Assembly (NCBI GenBank): GCA_022701365.1
Contig: JAKUHH010000058.1
Span: 124,001-188,000 of the forward strand
Length of the DNA stretch: 64,000 bases
DNA from: Mycocentrospora acerina
Taxonomy: Eukaryota; Ascomycota; Dothideomycetes; Pleosporales
Direction of reading: 5' to 3'
The translations under genes were made by a program, and so were the position numbers. Shown here piece by piece: positions 48,501 to 61,122 of the stretch. The notes under the pieces were generated by a model that did not search any database, had not been told where the DNA came from, and saw nothing but the letters and a program-made list of their open reading frames with translations. The first letter of the stretch is position 1. Each line of letters starts with the position of its first letter.

Positions 48501-51500
48501 TAAGGATCGTGCTTTTCCAGCCGCCATCGGTATCGACACTGCGATTGCGAAGCTTCACGAGATTCCTAAGCTGCCGGCGGCGAAGAAGTCGGATGTGTTC
48601 CACAAGCAACAAGCGTTCCGGCTCATTACAGCTCACACGAAGCTCATGGTTGGGTTCGATAACTTGCCGGAGGACTTTGCACAGTTGGTACGGTTACAAG
48701 CAAACGATTTGTGCCAGAAGAAGTTTGATCTTGGGGCTGATGTTCTGTCTGCCTCTGAGCGCGAGAAGTCAATCTCCAAGAAGAATGTCGAGCAAGAGAC
48801 GCTGAAGAAGCTGCTGAAAGCGTGCATCTTTGCTGTTTCCTTGCCAGAGCTCAAGTCGGAAGCTAATGCGCTGGTGACAAATCTGGCCAAGCACTTTACA
48901 ATCTTGGAGCTAGGATCACAGTTTGCAATATCCAAGCACAAGGCCAAATTGTTCGAGGTTCATTCCGGGGAAGGTCCAATTGTCATCGAAAGCGATGTCA
49001 TCTCGGACGCTCTCGGTGAGTCATTAGCATCCGAGCATGGTGTTGTACGAGATGCTGCTGAGCAAGCTATCTTGACGATACGGGATACCGTTCAAACAAT
49101 GTTTGGCGACCATGACAAGCTCGATAAATTCCAGTTCTTCAATGAGCTCGTTAGTACCTTCTGCCACAACTGCCACGCCGACGATTGGTTCATGAAGTCT
49201 GGAGGAACGCGTGGTATTGAGATTATGATCCACAAAATTGGCCTGCCGCCAACATGGATGGTCGCCCGCCACTTCGAACTTATCCGGGCCCTGAACTTTG
49301 TCATGAAGGATATGCCTATCGACCTTGACTCAAAGACTCGGATACAGGCTGAGGGGCTCATTGAAGACCTGATTCGACGATGTCACAAGACGACGACGAA
49401 AGAAGAGTTTGAGAAGGGCCAGAATATCACGCTGCGGTTGTGCGGACAGTTGGTGGGAGACCTCTCGCATATGAACAAGTGTGTGCGAGAGGCTACCCAG
49501 AAGGCTTTCCACGTGCTGTCCGATGTGACTGGTCTTGGTGTTCATGAGCTCATCGGTCCTGTCAAGGACAGACTCATCGTGCCGATCTGGACGAAGCCGC
49601 TTAGGGCACTGCCATTTGGGATACAGATTGCATACATTGACGCCATTACCTTCTGCCTGAAGCTCAAGAACAACATTCTTGAGTTTAACGACCAGTTAAC
49701 CAGGTTGCTTATGGAGTCGCTGGCTTTGGCTGATGCAGAGGATGAGGGCCTTGCGAGTAAACCTTTTGAGCAGCGTAATGCGGAGCACATTATTAACTTG
49801 CGGGTCGCCTGTATTCGACTTCTGTCCACGGCTCAAAACTTCCCCGAGTTCAGCACCACGCCGCCAAATGCAACGTTCCTTCGTATCATTGCGGTGTTCT
49901 TCAAGTGCTTATACTCGAAGTCTCCCGAAGTCATTGAGGCGGCTAACATTGGGTTGTCTGGGGTCATCTCTGCTACTAACAAGTTGCCCAAAGACATCCT
50001 TCAAAGCGGTCTCCGTCCGATTTTGGTCAACCTCCAAGATCCGCGGAAGCTTTCGGTGGAGAATCTGGATGGTCTGGCGCGATTGCTCAAGCTACTTACA
50101 AACTATTTCAAGGTTGAGATTGGAACTCGTCTTTTGGATCACTTGAAGAGCATTGCGGATCAGAACAGCTTGCAGAAGATTTCGTTCACGATGATTGAGC
50201 AAAACCCGAAGATGAAGATTGTGACTGGCATTTTCAATATTTTCCATTTGCTTCCTCCAGCGGCGGCTACGTTCCTGAAGCAGATTATTGAGAAGGTTTT
50301 GGAACTTGAGGCTTCGCTGCGACGAACACACTACAGTCCGTTCAGAGAGCCGCTGATCAAGTTCCTCTGCATGTATCCAAAGGAGGCGTGGGATCACTTT
50401 GCGCCGACTCTCAAGGATCAGACCCAAGGACGTTTCTTCGCTCAACTTCTTGAGAACGAGGCCAGTGGCCCTCTGCGAAAACAGGTCATGGAGGATGTGC
50501 CTGGTTTTTTGAGTGCGTTCCAAATCGATACAGCAGACAAGGAGACGTGCCAGGCGCAACTTAACGCAATCCATATCGCCTATGCGTTGAGTCAGTTTGA
50601 GGACACAAGCAAGTGGCTGGTATCTCATGACGACTTGCGGAAGGCTCTTCTTGAAGCTGCTAGATCCTTGGAAAAGAAGCTTCGACAGAACAGCATTGAT
50701 CCTGAGCTGCGTCTTGCGACAGAACAAGCTGGCGATCAGATCATGGTCATCTTCACTACATATCTGAAGCATGAGCCAGATAGTCTGGACTTCTTTTTCG
50801 AGCTTGTCGACGCCGTTACTTCGGAAGAATTGAAGGCTTCGCCGCTACTATTTGACTTCATCTACGAGCAGATTGTCTCCAATGAATCGGTTGATTACTG
50901 GAGGACATTGGTTCACAAATGTATCGACATGTACACTTCTCGCAACTCGTCGCAGAAGACGAAGACATTCATCTTCCGGTACATTGTCAATCCTATCTTT
51001 GCCATGGATGTCAAGCGAAACTGGGACAGCTTGTTCGAGCAGAAGACCAAGGGTACTAAGTTGATGGACAAGAGCATGACGGAGACGATCCACAATCGCC
51101 TTTGGAAACCACAGTCTTTGACAGATACATCGGAGGAGACTGCTCAGCTCGGTGTCGACCACTCTAGGATGGAGTTGCTCCAGCTGACCACGCTCCTGCT
51201 TAAGCACTACTCTGGAATGATTCAGGAGGCCCGCAAAGACGTCATCAAGTTTGCATGGAACTACATCAAACTTGAAGATATCATTAACAAGTATGCGGCT
51301 TACGTTCTGATTGCTTTCTTTATCGCACAGTACGACACTCCGATGAAGATCGCCATCCAAGTCTATCAGGCTCTGCTCAAGGCGCATCAAAATGAAGGCC
51401 GTTCACTGGTCATGCAGGCGCTCGAACTCATGGCACCCGTCTTGAAGAAGCGAATGGGCGGTGGTAGTGATGCTAAGATGCCTCGCTGGATTCAGTACCC

Positions 51501-54500
51501 ACGCAAAGTGCTTTCGGAGGAGAGTTCCAATCTCCAGCAGCTCACGAGTATCTTCAATTTCCTCATTCGACACCCAGACCTCTTCTACGAAGGTCGCGAG
51601 CATCTGTCCCCGATCATCATCACTGCTCTATCCAAGATCGCACAGCCCCCTAATTACAGCACAGACGCGAAGAAGCTCGCGTTGAACCTCATAAGCCTCA
51701 TACACAAGTGGGAGGAGCGCACCGCAAGTGAGGCTGGTGGTGCGGTGGAGCGGGCGTCGCAGTCGCCACAGGGATTGAAGAGGAAGTCGGATGGATCAGT
51801 CGTTGGTCCTGGAACACTTCCCAGGGGATTTGTTGCTCAGCCTGCAATACGTATGATGCTCATCAAGTACCTCATCGCGTTCATTGCGTATCTCCCTGAG
51901 CGGTTCCCCGTCGCCTCCCCAAAGCCAAAGGATCTGGCTTCCGCCCCTTCGAACACACCGCAGACTGCTGAGATTTGCAGAAAGGGCGTCCTGCTGCTAC
52001 ATGATCTTCTCTCACCTCGACTGTGGAACGACTTGGATCTGGATCTCATGCTCACGAAGAAAATTGAGGAGATTCTGCTGTTTGAGATGAAGCAGGAGGA
52101 TAAGCCGGAGGTTTTCAATACTCGCATGATCAACACGCTTCAGCTTGTCAAGGTCATTGTCAATGTCAAGTCAGACGACTGGGTGTTGCAACGTGTTCCT
52201 CAATTCCAGAAGATGCTTGAGAAGCCGATTCGATCTGAGAACGCTGATGTTCAAGCGAGCCTTCACGCAACGGATGAGTTGGAAGAGGGCTCGATGAAAC
52301 TAAAGCCGACGCTGAAGCGCATCTTGGAAGTCATGCCGGAACCTGTTACAGACGATGAGGGGAATGTTGAGGAGTCGCCATCAACAGAGTTTGTCAACTT
52401 CCTGGGTGCGATTGCCACAGAGGCACTGTCGAACGGTTCTTACGTCTGCGCCATCAACATACTTTGGACGGTGTGCCAAGAGCGTCCGGAAGAGATTGAT
52501 CAGCATATTCCACAGGTCATGAAGGCTTTCCAAGGAAAGATGGCCAAGGACCATCTCGCTGGTCACAGCGCTGTGCCCGGGCAGCCCGCTGCTCCAGGCG
52601 TGCGTCCCGAAGGAGCAAATTCGCCAACTGACCCTCGCGAAGTGGAGATACAGACAGATCTTGTTCTCAAGACGGTTGATATCCTCGCAGCGCGGATGAA
52701 CGAGCTTGGCGAGAACCGTAGGCCGTACCTCAGCGTGCTTGCTTCGCTCGTCGAGCGATCTCAGACCAATTCTGTTTGCATGAAAGTGCTGGATCTAGTC
52801 GAGGACTGGATCTTCCACTCTACAGAGCCTGTGCCAACGCTAAAGGAGAAGACGGCTGTGCTGAGTAAGATGTTGTTGTTTGAGCATCGGCAGGACACCT
52901 CGCTCTTGACGCGCTTCCTTGACCTGGTCATTCGGATATATGAAGACCCGAAGATTACGAGATCGGAACTGACCGTCAGGATGGAACATGCTTTCCTTAT
53001 CGGTACCAGAGCCCAAGACGTCGACATGCGGAATCGATACATGACTATCTTCGACAAGAGTTTGAGTCGCACTGCGGCTAGTCGATTGAGTTATGTGCTT
53101 GCTTCTCAGAACTGGGATACGCTTTCTGATAGCTACTGGTTGAGCCAGGTCATCCATTTGATGTTCGGCTCGGTAGAGATGAATACGCCCGCGCAGTTGA
53201 ATGCTGATGACTTCCGGCTTATGCAACCGACTACTTTCTTTGGCACGTACAGCAAAGACCCCAGGATTGCGGATGTCATAGTTGACGATGATCTGGAGAA
53301 CCTCATCAGCAATCATCGCCGTTTCTGCAGCCAGCTTGCCGACGTGAAGATCAAGGATATCTTCGAGCCATTGGGGCATTTGCAGCACACGGATAGCAAT
53401 CTAGCTCATGATATTTGGGTTGCTTTCTTCCCATTGGCTTGGACTGCACTTACGAAAGATGATCAGAGCGATCTGGAAAAGGGCATGACTGCGTTGCTTA
53501 CCAAAGACTACCATTCACGTCAGCTTGACAAGCGACCAAACTGCGTGGCGACTATGCTGGATGCCATTGTGCATGCTCGCCCGCGTGTCAAGTTCCCTCC
53601 GCATATCATGAAGTACTTGGCGCAGACGTACAATGCGTGGTACACTGCAGCTGTGTACATGGAGGATTCTGCCATCTCGCCTGTTGTCGATGTAGAGAAG
53701 CTGAGGGAGAGCAATCTCGACGCTCTCCTCGAAATCTACAGTGGTTTACAAGAAGATGACTTGTTCTATGGAACGTGGCGACGACGTTGTCAGTTCATCG
53801 AGAGTAACGCTGCTCTTTCGTATGAGCAGTGTGGAATCTGGGACAAGGCTCAGCAGATGTATGAAGCGGCGCAGATCAAGGCTCGCACATCGGTGTTGCC
53901 TTTCTCGACCGGAGAATATATGCTTTGGGAGGATCACTGGGTGATTTGCGCGCAGAAGCTTCAGCAATGGGAGATTTTGAGTGATTTCGCCAAGCATGAG
54001 AATTTCAACGATCTTTACCTGGAGTCCACCTGGAGGGTTTTCGAAGCCTGGCAGAACACTGAGACGAGAGAGCAGCTTGATGCGACGATCAAGGCTGTGA
54101 GCGATGCGCCGACGCCACGACGAGTCTTCTTCCAGACGTTCATGTCACTGCTCAAGTTGCATGCGAAGCAAGAGTCGCAGCCTGAGTTCCATCGGTTGTG
54201 TGATGAGTCGATCCAGCTTTCTATTCGAAAGTGGCACCAACTTCCTCGACGCATTACACAGGCGCATATCCCGCTGCTTCAACACTTCCAGCAGCTGGTG
54301 GAGCTTCACGACGCCAGTGTTATCTGTCAGAGTCTTGCACAGACTACACAGGCTAATCTCGATATGAAGTCTCAGGAGCTGAAGCTGCTATTGAGCACTT
54401 GGCGCGATCGTCTTCCGAACTTTTGGGACGATATCAACGCATGGCAGGATCTTGTAACATGGCGCCAACATATTTTCCAGCTGATCAATGGTGTTTACAT

Positions 54501-57162
54501 TGGTCTTCTTCCACCGAGCCAGAATAATGCCAGCGGGAACTCATTCGCGTATCGAGGCTACCACGAGACTGCCTGGATTATCAACCGCTTTGCGCATGTT
54601 GCTCGCAAGCATAATCTCCCAGATGTCTGCATCAGCCAACTGGGTCGAATCTACACTCTGCCTAATATTGAAATTCAAGAGGCCTTCCTCAAGCTGCGCG
54701 AACAGGCCAAGTGTCACTACCAGATCAAAGCAGACTTGAATAGCGGGTTGGATGTCATCAACAATACCAACCTTAACTACTTTGGTCCACAGCAAAAGGC
54801 GGAGTTCTATACACTCAAGGGCATGTTCCTTGCGAAGCTAGGACAGAAGAGCGAGGCGGGTGATGCTTTTGGAACGGCCTTGTACTTTGACATCAAGCTT
54901 CCAAAGGCTTGGGCAGAGTGGGGCCGTTACAACGACATGCTATTCAAGGAGGAGCCAAATAACCTGGAGCGAGCTGAAGCAGCGCTTTCCTGCTACCTCG
55001 AGGCTGCTAGCCAGTTCAAGAATGCAAAGTCGAGGAAGCTGCTCGGTCGTGTGCTATGGTTGCTCAGCTTGGACAATCCAGAGAGGAGACTGGCGGAGAA
55101 GTTTGAAGAATTCAAGGGCGATACCCCAGCTTGGTACTGGATTACGTACATTCCGCAGTTGCTCAACAGCCTTTCTCGACAGGAAGCGCCGATTGCAAGG
55201 TCGATTCTCGGCAAGCTTGCCAAGACGTATCCGCAGGCGCTGTACTGCCACATGCGCACGACAAGGGAGGATATGGCGGTTTTGAAGAAGAATCATGAAC
55301 AGAAGGAGGCAAAGGAAAAGGCGGCAAAGGCCAAACAGCTGCTCGCTCAAGGATCTCCAGCGGTGAAGCAGGGTTCGCCAGAAGCAAGGCCGACGTCTTC
55401 CAGCGGAGAAACGAAACCTGCTGCTAATGGTGCTCCTAATGGTGCTGTCAAGACTGAAGCCGCACAACAGGCTGTTCCGACTGTCAACGGCCCATCAGCG
55501 GCTACTGATGCTCCACCTGCGCCTAAGAAGCCTTGGGACCAAGTTGAGGAGATTAGCGCAATTCTTAAGACGGCATTCCCGCTGCTTGCCTTGTCCATGG
55601 AGACAATGCTCGACCAAATCCAGAAGAACTTCAAGTGCCCTCCAGATGAGGACGCCTACCGATTGATTGTAGCGCTGTTGAACGACGGCTTGTCCTACGT
55701 TGGTCGTCAACCGAACTTGTACGCGCGCGAAATCAAACTTCCTGCATCGACGGAAGCAAACATTACTCGTTTCGCCGAATCGGTGCTTCCGCCGCATATC
55801 CGCAAGGCCTTTGAGAACGATTTCGTCAAGAACAAACCCACGATGTATGAGTACATTCAGAAACTCAGGACGTGGAGGAATCGTTTCGAGGAGAGGCTGG
55901 ATCGAAGAAGGCTGTCCATTCCGTTGGAGACGTACACGCATCAGCTGAGTGAATTCCGGTTCTTGAAGTTTGATGATGTGGAGGTTCCTGGACAGTATTT
56001 GCAGCATCGAGACAAGAATTCGGATTTCGTGAGGATCGAGCGCTTCCTGCCGGATGTTGATTTGGTGCGTAGTGTGGGCATTTGCCATCGACGACTCAAG
56101 ATTCGCGGTCATGATGGAAGCGTGCATCCTTTTGCTATTCAATTCCCGGCTGCGAGAAGTTCGAGGAGAGAAGAGCGCATTCTGCAGCTCTTCCGCATTT
56201 TCAACGGCATTCTGGCGAAGAGGAAGGAGAGTCGCAGGAGGAATCTGCAGTTCCATCTCCCGCTTATCGTCCCAATTACACCGAGTGTGCGCATGGTTCA
56301 GGATGATGCGTCGTATATCAGCATGCAGGGCATCTACGAAGACTACTGCAGGAAATGTGGGCTCAACAAGGATGAGCCTGTTCTCTTTAGTATTGAGAAA
56401 CTTCGTGCGCTCCAACCGGTACGTCACTCTTCCAATTCTTTCCTGCACGCAGATACTAATCCGAGTAAGCAGAAGAACATTGAACATGCGACTTCGATCC
56501 GTCTTGAGACCTTTGCCGCTGTGCAGGAGAAGTACGTCCCGCCGACTGTCATTCAAGACTACTTCCGCAGCACGTTCCCCAACTTTGCGGACTTCTGGCT
56601 GTTCCGCCGCACATTCTCGTACCAACTCGCAGCCCTGACTTTCATGACTTATGTCATGCACATGAACACGCGCTTCCCGCACAAGACTTCCATCTCCCGT
56701 GCCTCAGGTCGCGTCTGGGGCTCCGAACTCATCCCCAGCATGGCAGCCGGCAAGCCCATCCTCCACAACTCGGAGCCTGTGCCCTTCCGTCTGACCCCCA
56801 ACCTTCAAACACTTCTTGGCCCCCTCAACCTCGAGGGCATCTTCGCCCCAGCCGTCATGTCGATTGCACGCTGCCTGATTGAACCTGAGGGCGAGCTGGA
56901 AATGCAACTTGCCATCTTCATGCGGGACGAAATGAATCATTGGTTCACGAGCCAGCACAAGACTGCACAGCTGACGCCCGAAGTGCTGAGGGAGAGCGTC
57001 AGCCAAAACAGCGAGCTTGTGGTTAAGCGGGCGAGCGCGATTGGAGTGTTCCCCCAGGGAGCGAATCTGCCTGCCAACCAGACAGTGGTGGATCTTGTAG
57101 CACAGGCGGTACATCCAAGCAAACTTGCGATGACGGATCCGCTCTGGATGGCTTATTTGTAG
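45557..57162 (+). CDS. TRA1: TRA1, SAGA/NuA4 complex pseudokinase scaffold
   Basis: Giant activator-binding subunit shared by the SAGA and NuA4 histone acetyltransferase complexes. Exons 45557-45611, 45696-45853, 45910-56418 and 56473-57162 encode 3803 aa (yeast Tra1 is about 3744). The first junction gives DPSSDLRTKGTLAIDIRDNI, then GNPVFISTSPEQRIRNCVLE, matching the Tra1 N-terminus. HEAT repeats fill the first 2600 residues, a FAT domain follows, then a PI3-kinase-like domain (RGHDGSVHPFAIQFPAARSS, LPLIVPITPSVRMVQDDASY) without the usual catalytic Asp-Phe-Gly and HRD-like residues, as known for TRRAP/Tra1 pseudokinases. The C-terminal FATC ends VHPSKLAMTDPLWMAYL. A Ser/Ala/Pro-rich insert lies before the FRB region (55360-55530). 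The third intron is in frame and stop-free (see separate entry). The gene is far larger than any neighbour. Confidence 0.97.
56419..56472 (+). other. In-frame 54-bp intron in TRA1
   Basis: GTACGT donor, GATACTAATC branch site and AGTAAGCAG acceptor. It is 54 bp (18 codons) without a stop, so simple translation reads through it. Removing it joins EKLRALQP to KNIEHATSIRLETF, which fits the family better. Confidence 0.8.
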
Positions 57163-57800
57163 ACGGAGGGAATATCAAAGGATAGAGGGGTTGGGGTTGA
57201 TGGTGTATGGTGTTTTGGAGGAAAATGTACCACTTGGATAGTCATATTTGTGGGGGTTGGAGTTTGGTGTCATTGATGCATGCATGGTTGGTTTACTCTC
57301 CTTTCCATATTTGCATGGCGTTGAGGGGTTTCATTACTTGTCGTCATGCATGTTATTGTTTTAGTGCTACTTTTGGAAGATGCTGCTGCTGCTGCGATTG
57401 TAGCTGTCGTTGGAAATGGTGGTGCATAGCGTATAAGTTGGATTAGTATAAATTGAGATGTATATTTCAAGTCTGTTTTTTCTTTTCTCCTTCTGGAATT
57501 CAAAATATCTTGATGATGACTTGCGTGTACTTTGAGACTTGTCGTGTCTCATGGTCATTTGCTAGCGATCAACTTTGCTCAGCTGCCAGCTGTCGCTCTA
57601 TGCATGTGTAGTTTGTTAATTAGGACTGCTGGTCTGTGCGCAGTCAAGGGGGTTGCAGCAGCTCCAACTCACGTGGCGATCCATCCGAACCATGCTAGAT
57701 GGAAGGCTGACTGACAGCCTTGTTACGATATAATTTCTAGTCACGCAAAACATTGGTTTTTTTTACTCTTGCAACCCGTAGCCTCTCATCATACACGCCT
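57163..57800. promoter_or_regulatory. Short intergenic region, promoter of exonuclease gene
   Basis: 638 bp between TRA1 and the next plus-strand gene. No gene seen; a run of TGCTGC units lies near 57380. Confidence 0.5.
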
Positions 57801-59852
57801 ATGACGGAGCAGGTACCTGTTTCGTCCGACTCCAGCATGGTCAGATGGCCTCTTGCGTACAGTCTGCAAGCACCAAAGGCGGCGCCTAATGGACAGCAAT
57901 CCTTGCAAACATTTGGGGCTGGATCAAGCATACCGGCACCCAGGCGTTTATGGTGGTCTCACAGGATGTACCGAGGGCCTGAAGATCAAGAGGTGCAGAT
58001 TTTGTATTCGCGGACGAGAGAGCAGTCCGAGGCGATTGCGCGGCAGTTTCTCGACGAGCCGGTCCTTGGGTTCGATATGGAGTGGCCTTGGATGAGTGGG
58101 ACGGGCAGCGAGCTCCAGAAGAAGATTGGGCTGATACAGATTGCTGCTGAAGATAAGGTGGCGTTGTTTCATATTGGGCTGCATGTGGGGGAGACGGTGG
58201 AGGATATTCTTGCGCCGTCGTTGCGGAAGATTATTGAGGATCCCGGGATTGGGAAGTTGGGGGTTGGGGTTTTGAGTGCGGATTTTGCGCGGTTGAATCG
58301 GTTTTTCGGGTTGCGGCCAAAGGGGGCGGTGGAGCTGAGCCATTTGTATCGATTGGTTAAGTTTGGGGCGAGCAAGCCTGAGCTGGTGTCGACTAAGATG
58401 GTGAGTTTGGCTAACTTGGTGGAGGATCAGCTTGGGTATCCTTTGTACAAAGGTGATGTACGGACGAGTAATTGGAGCAAGCCGTTGTCCCGGGATCAGA
58501 TTGATTATGCCGCTGGAGACGCTTATGCTGGTCTTATGTTGTACCACTGCATGAATGCGAAGCGTGTGAAGATGACTCCTACTCCTCCTTTGCCGCTTCA
58601 TGCGGACGCCTACCAAGCATTAAAGTTTTCAAAGATTGTTCCTCTTCGGTTACAGGCCATGGGCAAAGATGGCTCTTTTATCACGTCAAACGAGTTTTTC
58701 GGAGTAATCACGGCTGAGGAAATGGCGAAAATGAGAGCTAGATCCCAAAAGGAGGAATCGGAACGGGTAGCAGCAGAAGGGAATTCTGCAGCAAACAAAA
58801 CGACCGAGTCACCAAAGGTGAAGTCACCAAAAGCGAAGTCACCGGTGAAGCCTCTGGATCATGTTTCCCAAGACCTCTACAACGAACTTGCAGCCCGTCG
58901 TTCCACACTAGCTGATAGTACAAATCTTCTTCATTTCAAGATTGCATCGAATGCTGTACTCGCAGCCTTGGCACTCGATCGACCACTCAACCGGGATGAC
59001 TTGCTAAAGGTAAAGGGGTTTGGCAAGGTCCAACAAGAAAAGTACGGCGACGACTGGCTAGAGGTGATATTGCGGTTCCTCTCAAAAAACGGGCTAGCAG
59101 ATGCAGCAACGCCGTCCAACCATGCATCCCTCGGCGCGTTGTCCTCGACGACAAAGCACTCAGCAAGCCATGATGATATGACGCCCAGTAGACGGAAACA
59201 AGCCGTCAACACGCCTCTAGGATCACCATCTAGGATCAACACGCCATCCCTCCACACAGGCTTATCCTTTAATTTCGGCAGCACAACACTCGATCCCAAT
59301 CCCACCAACACAAGCAGTGACGAAGAAGAAAACGCCTCCGACTCATCCCTCCCAACCCTCCACTTCGATGCCCCCCCTTCCCGCCGCACATCCGCAGGAA
59401 CCAAACGTAAACGCACAGCAAGTCCAAACAAATCCACTCCAACCCACCTCCCACCAGTACCCCCACAGCCCAACCCCTCAGTTACCCCTCCCCCTCCTCC
59501 TCCTCCTCTTCCTCTCCCTCATCAGGAACACCCCCTCCCTCCACTCAGCCCCCCCTCCCGCATCGCCCTCAACAAACTCATCGCCTTCCGCCAGCTCGTT
59601 GCGCGCAAACTCGCCACCCAGCAGGGAGGGAGAAACATTGTAGTCTCTGCATCGGCATCAACACCCGCATCGACAATACTACTAGACGCGCTCATCTCTG
59701 CCCCAACACTGCACCACATTGTGGTGCGCCGGCCAGAGACGGAAGCAGAGTTTCAAGGGATACCCGGGACGGGACACTTCATTGCTGTGGGGACGTCGGT
59801 AGGCGTGAATGTGTGGAGGAATGTGGCGAGGTTTATTGGGACGGGGGAGTAG
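57801..59852 (+). CDS. DEDDy 3'-5' exonuclease with HRDC domain
   Basis: Single exon, 683 aa from the first ATG at 57801. The RNase D/WRN-type exonuclease fold keeps all catalytic acids: Exo I VLGFDMEWPW (Asp and Glu), Exo II GVGVLSADFARL (Asp), Exo III DQIDYAAGDAYAGLMLY (Tyr and Asp of the DEDDy class). An HRDC domain, a helical nucleic-acid-binding module of RecQ helicases and RNase D, follows at about residues 360-425 (LYNELAARRSTLADSTNLLH, LLKVKGFGKVQQEKYGDDW). A linker has SPK repeats (SPKVKSPKAKSP). The C-terminal third is Ser/Pro-rich with a proline run and a small conserved-looking end (NKLIAFRQLVARKLATQQGG). No helicase domain is present. It probably acts in DNA repair or RNA processing in the nucleus; the substrate is not known. 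Confidence 0.9.
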   Translation: MTEQVPVSSDSSMVRWPLAYSLQAPKAAPNGQQSLQTFGAGSSIPAPRRLWWSHRMYRGPEDQEVQILYSRTREQSEAIARQFLDEPVLGFDMEWPWMSGTGSELQKKIGLIQIAAEDKVALFHIGLHVGETVEDILAPSLRKIIEDPGIGKLGVGVLSADFARLNRFFGLRPKGAVELSHLYRLVKFGASKPELVSTKMVSLANLVEDQLGYPLYKGDVRTSNWSKPLSRDQIDYAAGDAYAGLMLYHCMNAKRVKMTPTPPLPLHADAYQALKFSKIVPLRLQAMGKDGSFITSNEFFGVITAEEMAKMRARSQKEESERVAAEGNSAANKTTESPKVKSPKAKSPVKPLDHVSQDLYNELAARRSTLADSTNLLHFKIASNAVLAALALDRPLNRDDLLKVKGFGKVQQEKYGDDWLEVILRFLSKNGLADAATPSNHASLGALSSTTKHSASHDDMTPSRRKQAVNTPLGSPSRINTPSLHTGLSFNFGSTTLDPNPTNTSSDEEENASDSSLPTLHFDAPPSRRTSAGTKRKRTASPNKSTPTHLPPVPPQPNPSVTPPPPPPPLPLPHQEHPLPPLSPPSRIALNKLIAFRQLVARKLATQQGGRNIVVSASASTPASTILLDALISAPTLHHIVVRRPETEAEFQGIPGTGHFIAVGTSVGVNVWRNVARFIGTGE

Positions 59853-61122
59853 GATACTCTCTCTCTCTCCTCTTCTCCTCTTCTCCTCTCTCCTCTCTAT
59901 CTCGTCTTATTTTTTTTATACATTTTTCCATTTTCCCATTTTTCAGAAGTCATGCTGTTTGGTGATTTGTGGAGAGGGGGCCCAATAGCGGGGAGATGTG
60001 GTGTGGTGTGTTGAAGTGAAGGTGTTTTCTCATGGATAGAGAAGGGGCTTATTCTGTTCACGTGATGTTTCTGCAGCAGCAGAGGTTGATGTGGTGAGTT
60101 GAATTTTTTCCGGTATTTCTTTTCTATTTTTTTCCATATTCTTCTTCTTCTTGCTCATTAAGAGGGGATCTAGCGAGGGGGGGTGAGAGGGGGTAGGCTC
60201 GATATGCCATGTGTGATGTACGACGTGGTGTACATGGCGGACAACCCCTATCCCCACGCTAATGCTGTGCTGTGCTATTCTATGCCATGATATTTTATGC
60301 AAGACGAGATTGTATTTCCTTCCTCTACTGTATCATCTTTGTCTTATCTTAATGATGGTGATGTTGACTGTCCTACCCCACCTCTACTCACTAGACAACA
60401 CTTTTCAAAAAAAATAAATTCAAGTGAGCAAGCAAGCAAGCGAGTGAACAAACAAGTGAGCAAGTACCCAGAAAAGATGTGTTTTTCCTGTCTCTCTCTC
60501 TTTCGTACATCATACTATACCACACTTCTCTAGTCTACTTTCCACACTAGGGCTGCTCTACTCTACTCTACTACTACTCTCCGCGACACAGCATAGCACA
60601 CGGACTAACCGACCATCGGACGATCCAACCCCGAGCTCTCACAATAGAAAGAAAAAGAAGAAGGAAATGGCGATGACGATGACGACAAAGAAGAAGATTT
60701 CTTTTGATATTGCTTGCTTGCTTTGGCCAACCAACCGACCGACTGACCGACTGATTGATTGGCGGATTGATATGAAGAAACTAGTTGAAAGAAAGAAAGA
60801 AAGAAAGATGAATAGAAAAAGACAAGAGATATGACGCCAGATATTTGGTATACTAGATTGAACACAAAGACAATGAAATGAGCATGGAATAGTATGCGGG
60901 AGGTACATGGGGGAATACGAACAAGAATACGGACAAGGACAGGAACAAGAACGACAATAAGATGGAGGAATTTTGGAAAGAAAAAAAAGACTCATCGAGA
61001 GGGCTTCCTTTTTCTCCCTTCAAACTTTTTTTTCCCTCAATCCTTTTTTAAAAAAAATTCCTTTCTTTCCTTGCCGTCAACCGACTGTGTGAACACACAT
61101 ATACACACACACACACAGCTTG
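59853..61122. other. Intergenic region between convergent genes
   Basis: 1.27 kb, low complexity: (CT)n/(CTCTTC)n at about 59856-59906, (GAAA)n at 60789-60809, (CA)n at 61096-61111, and A/T runs. No gene supported. It should contain the 3' ends of both flanking transcripts. Confidence 0.6.

Noticed and set aside
55495..56682. Minus-strand frame of 395 codons inside TRA1
   Set aside because: Shadow of the conserved TRA1 C-terminal coding sequence on the other strand.
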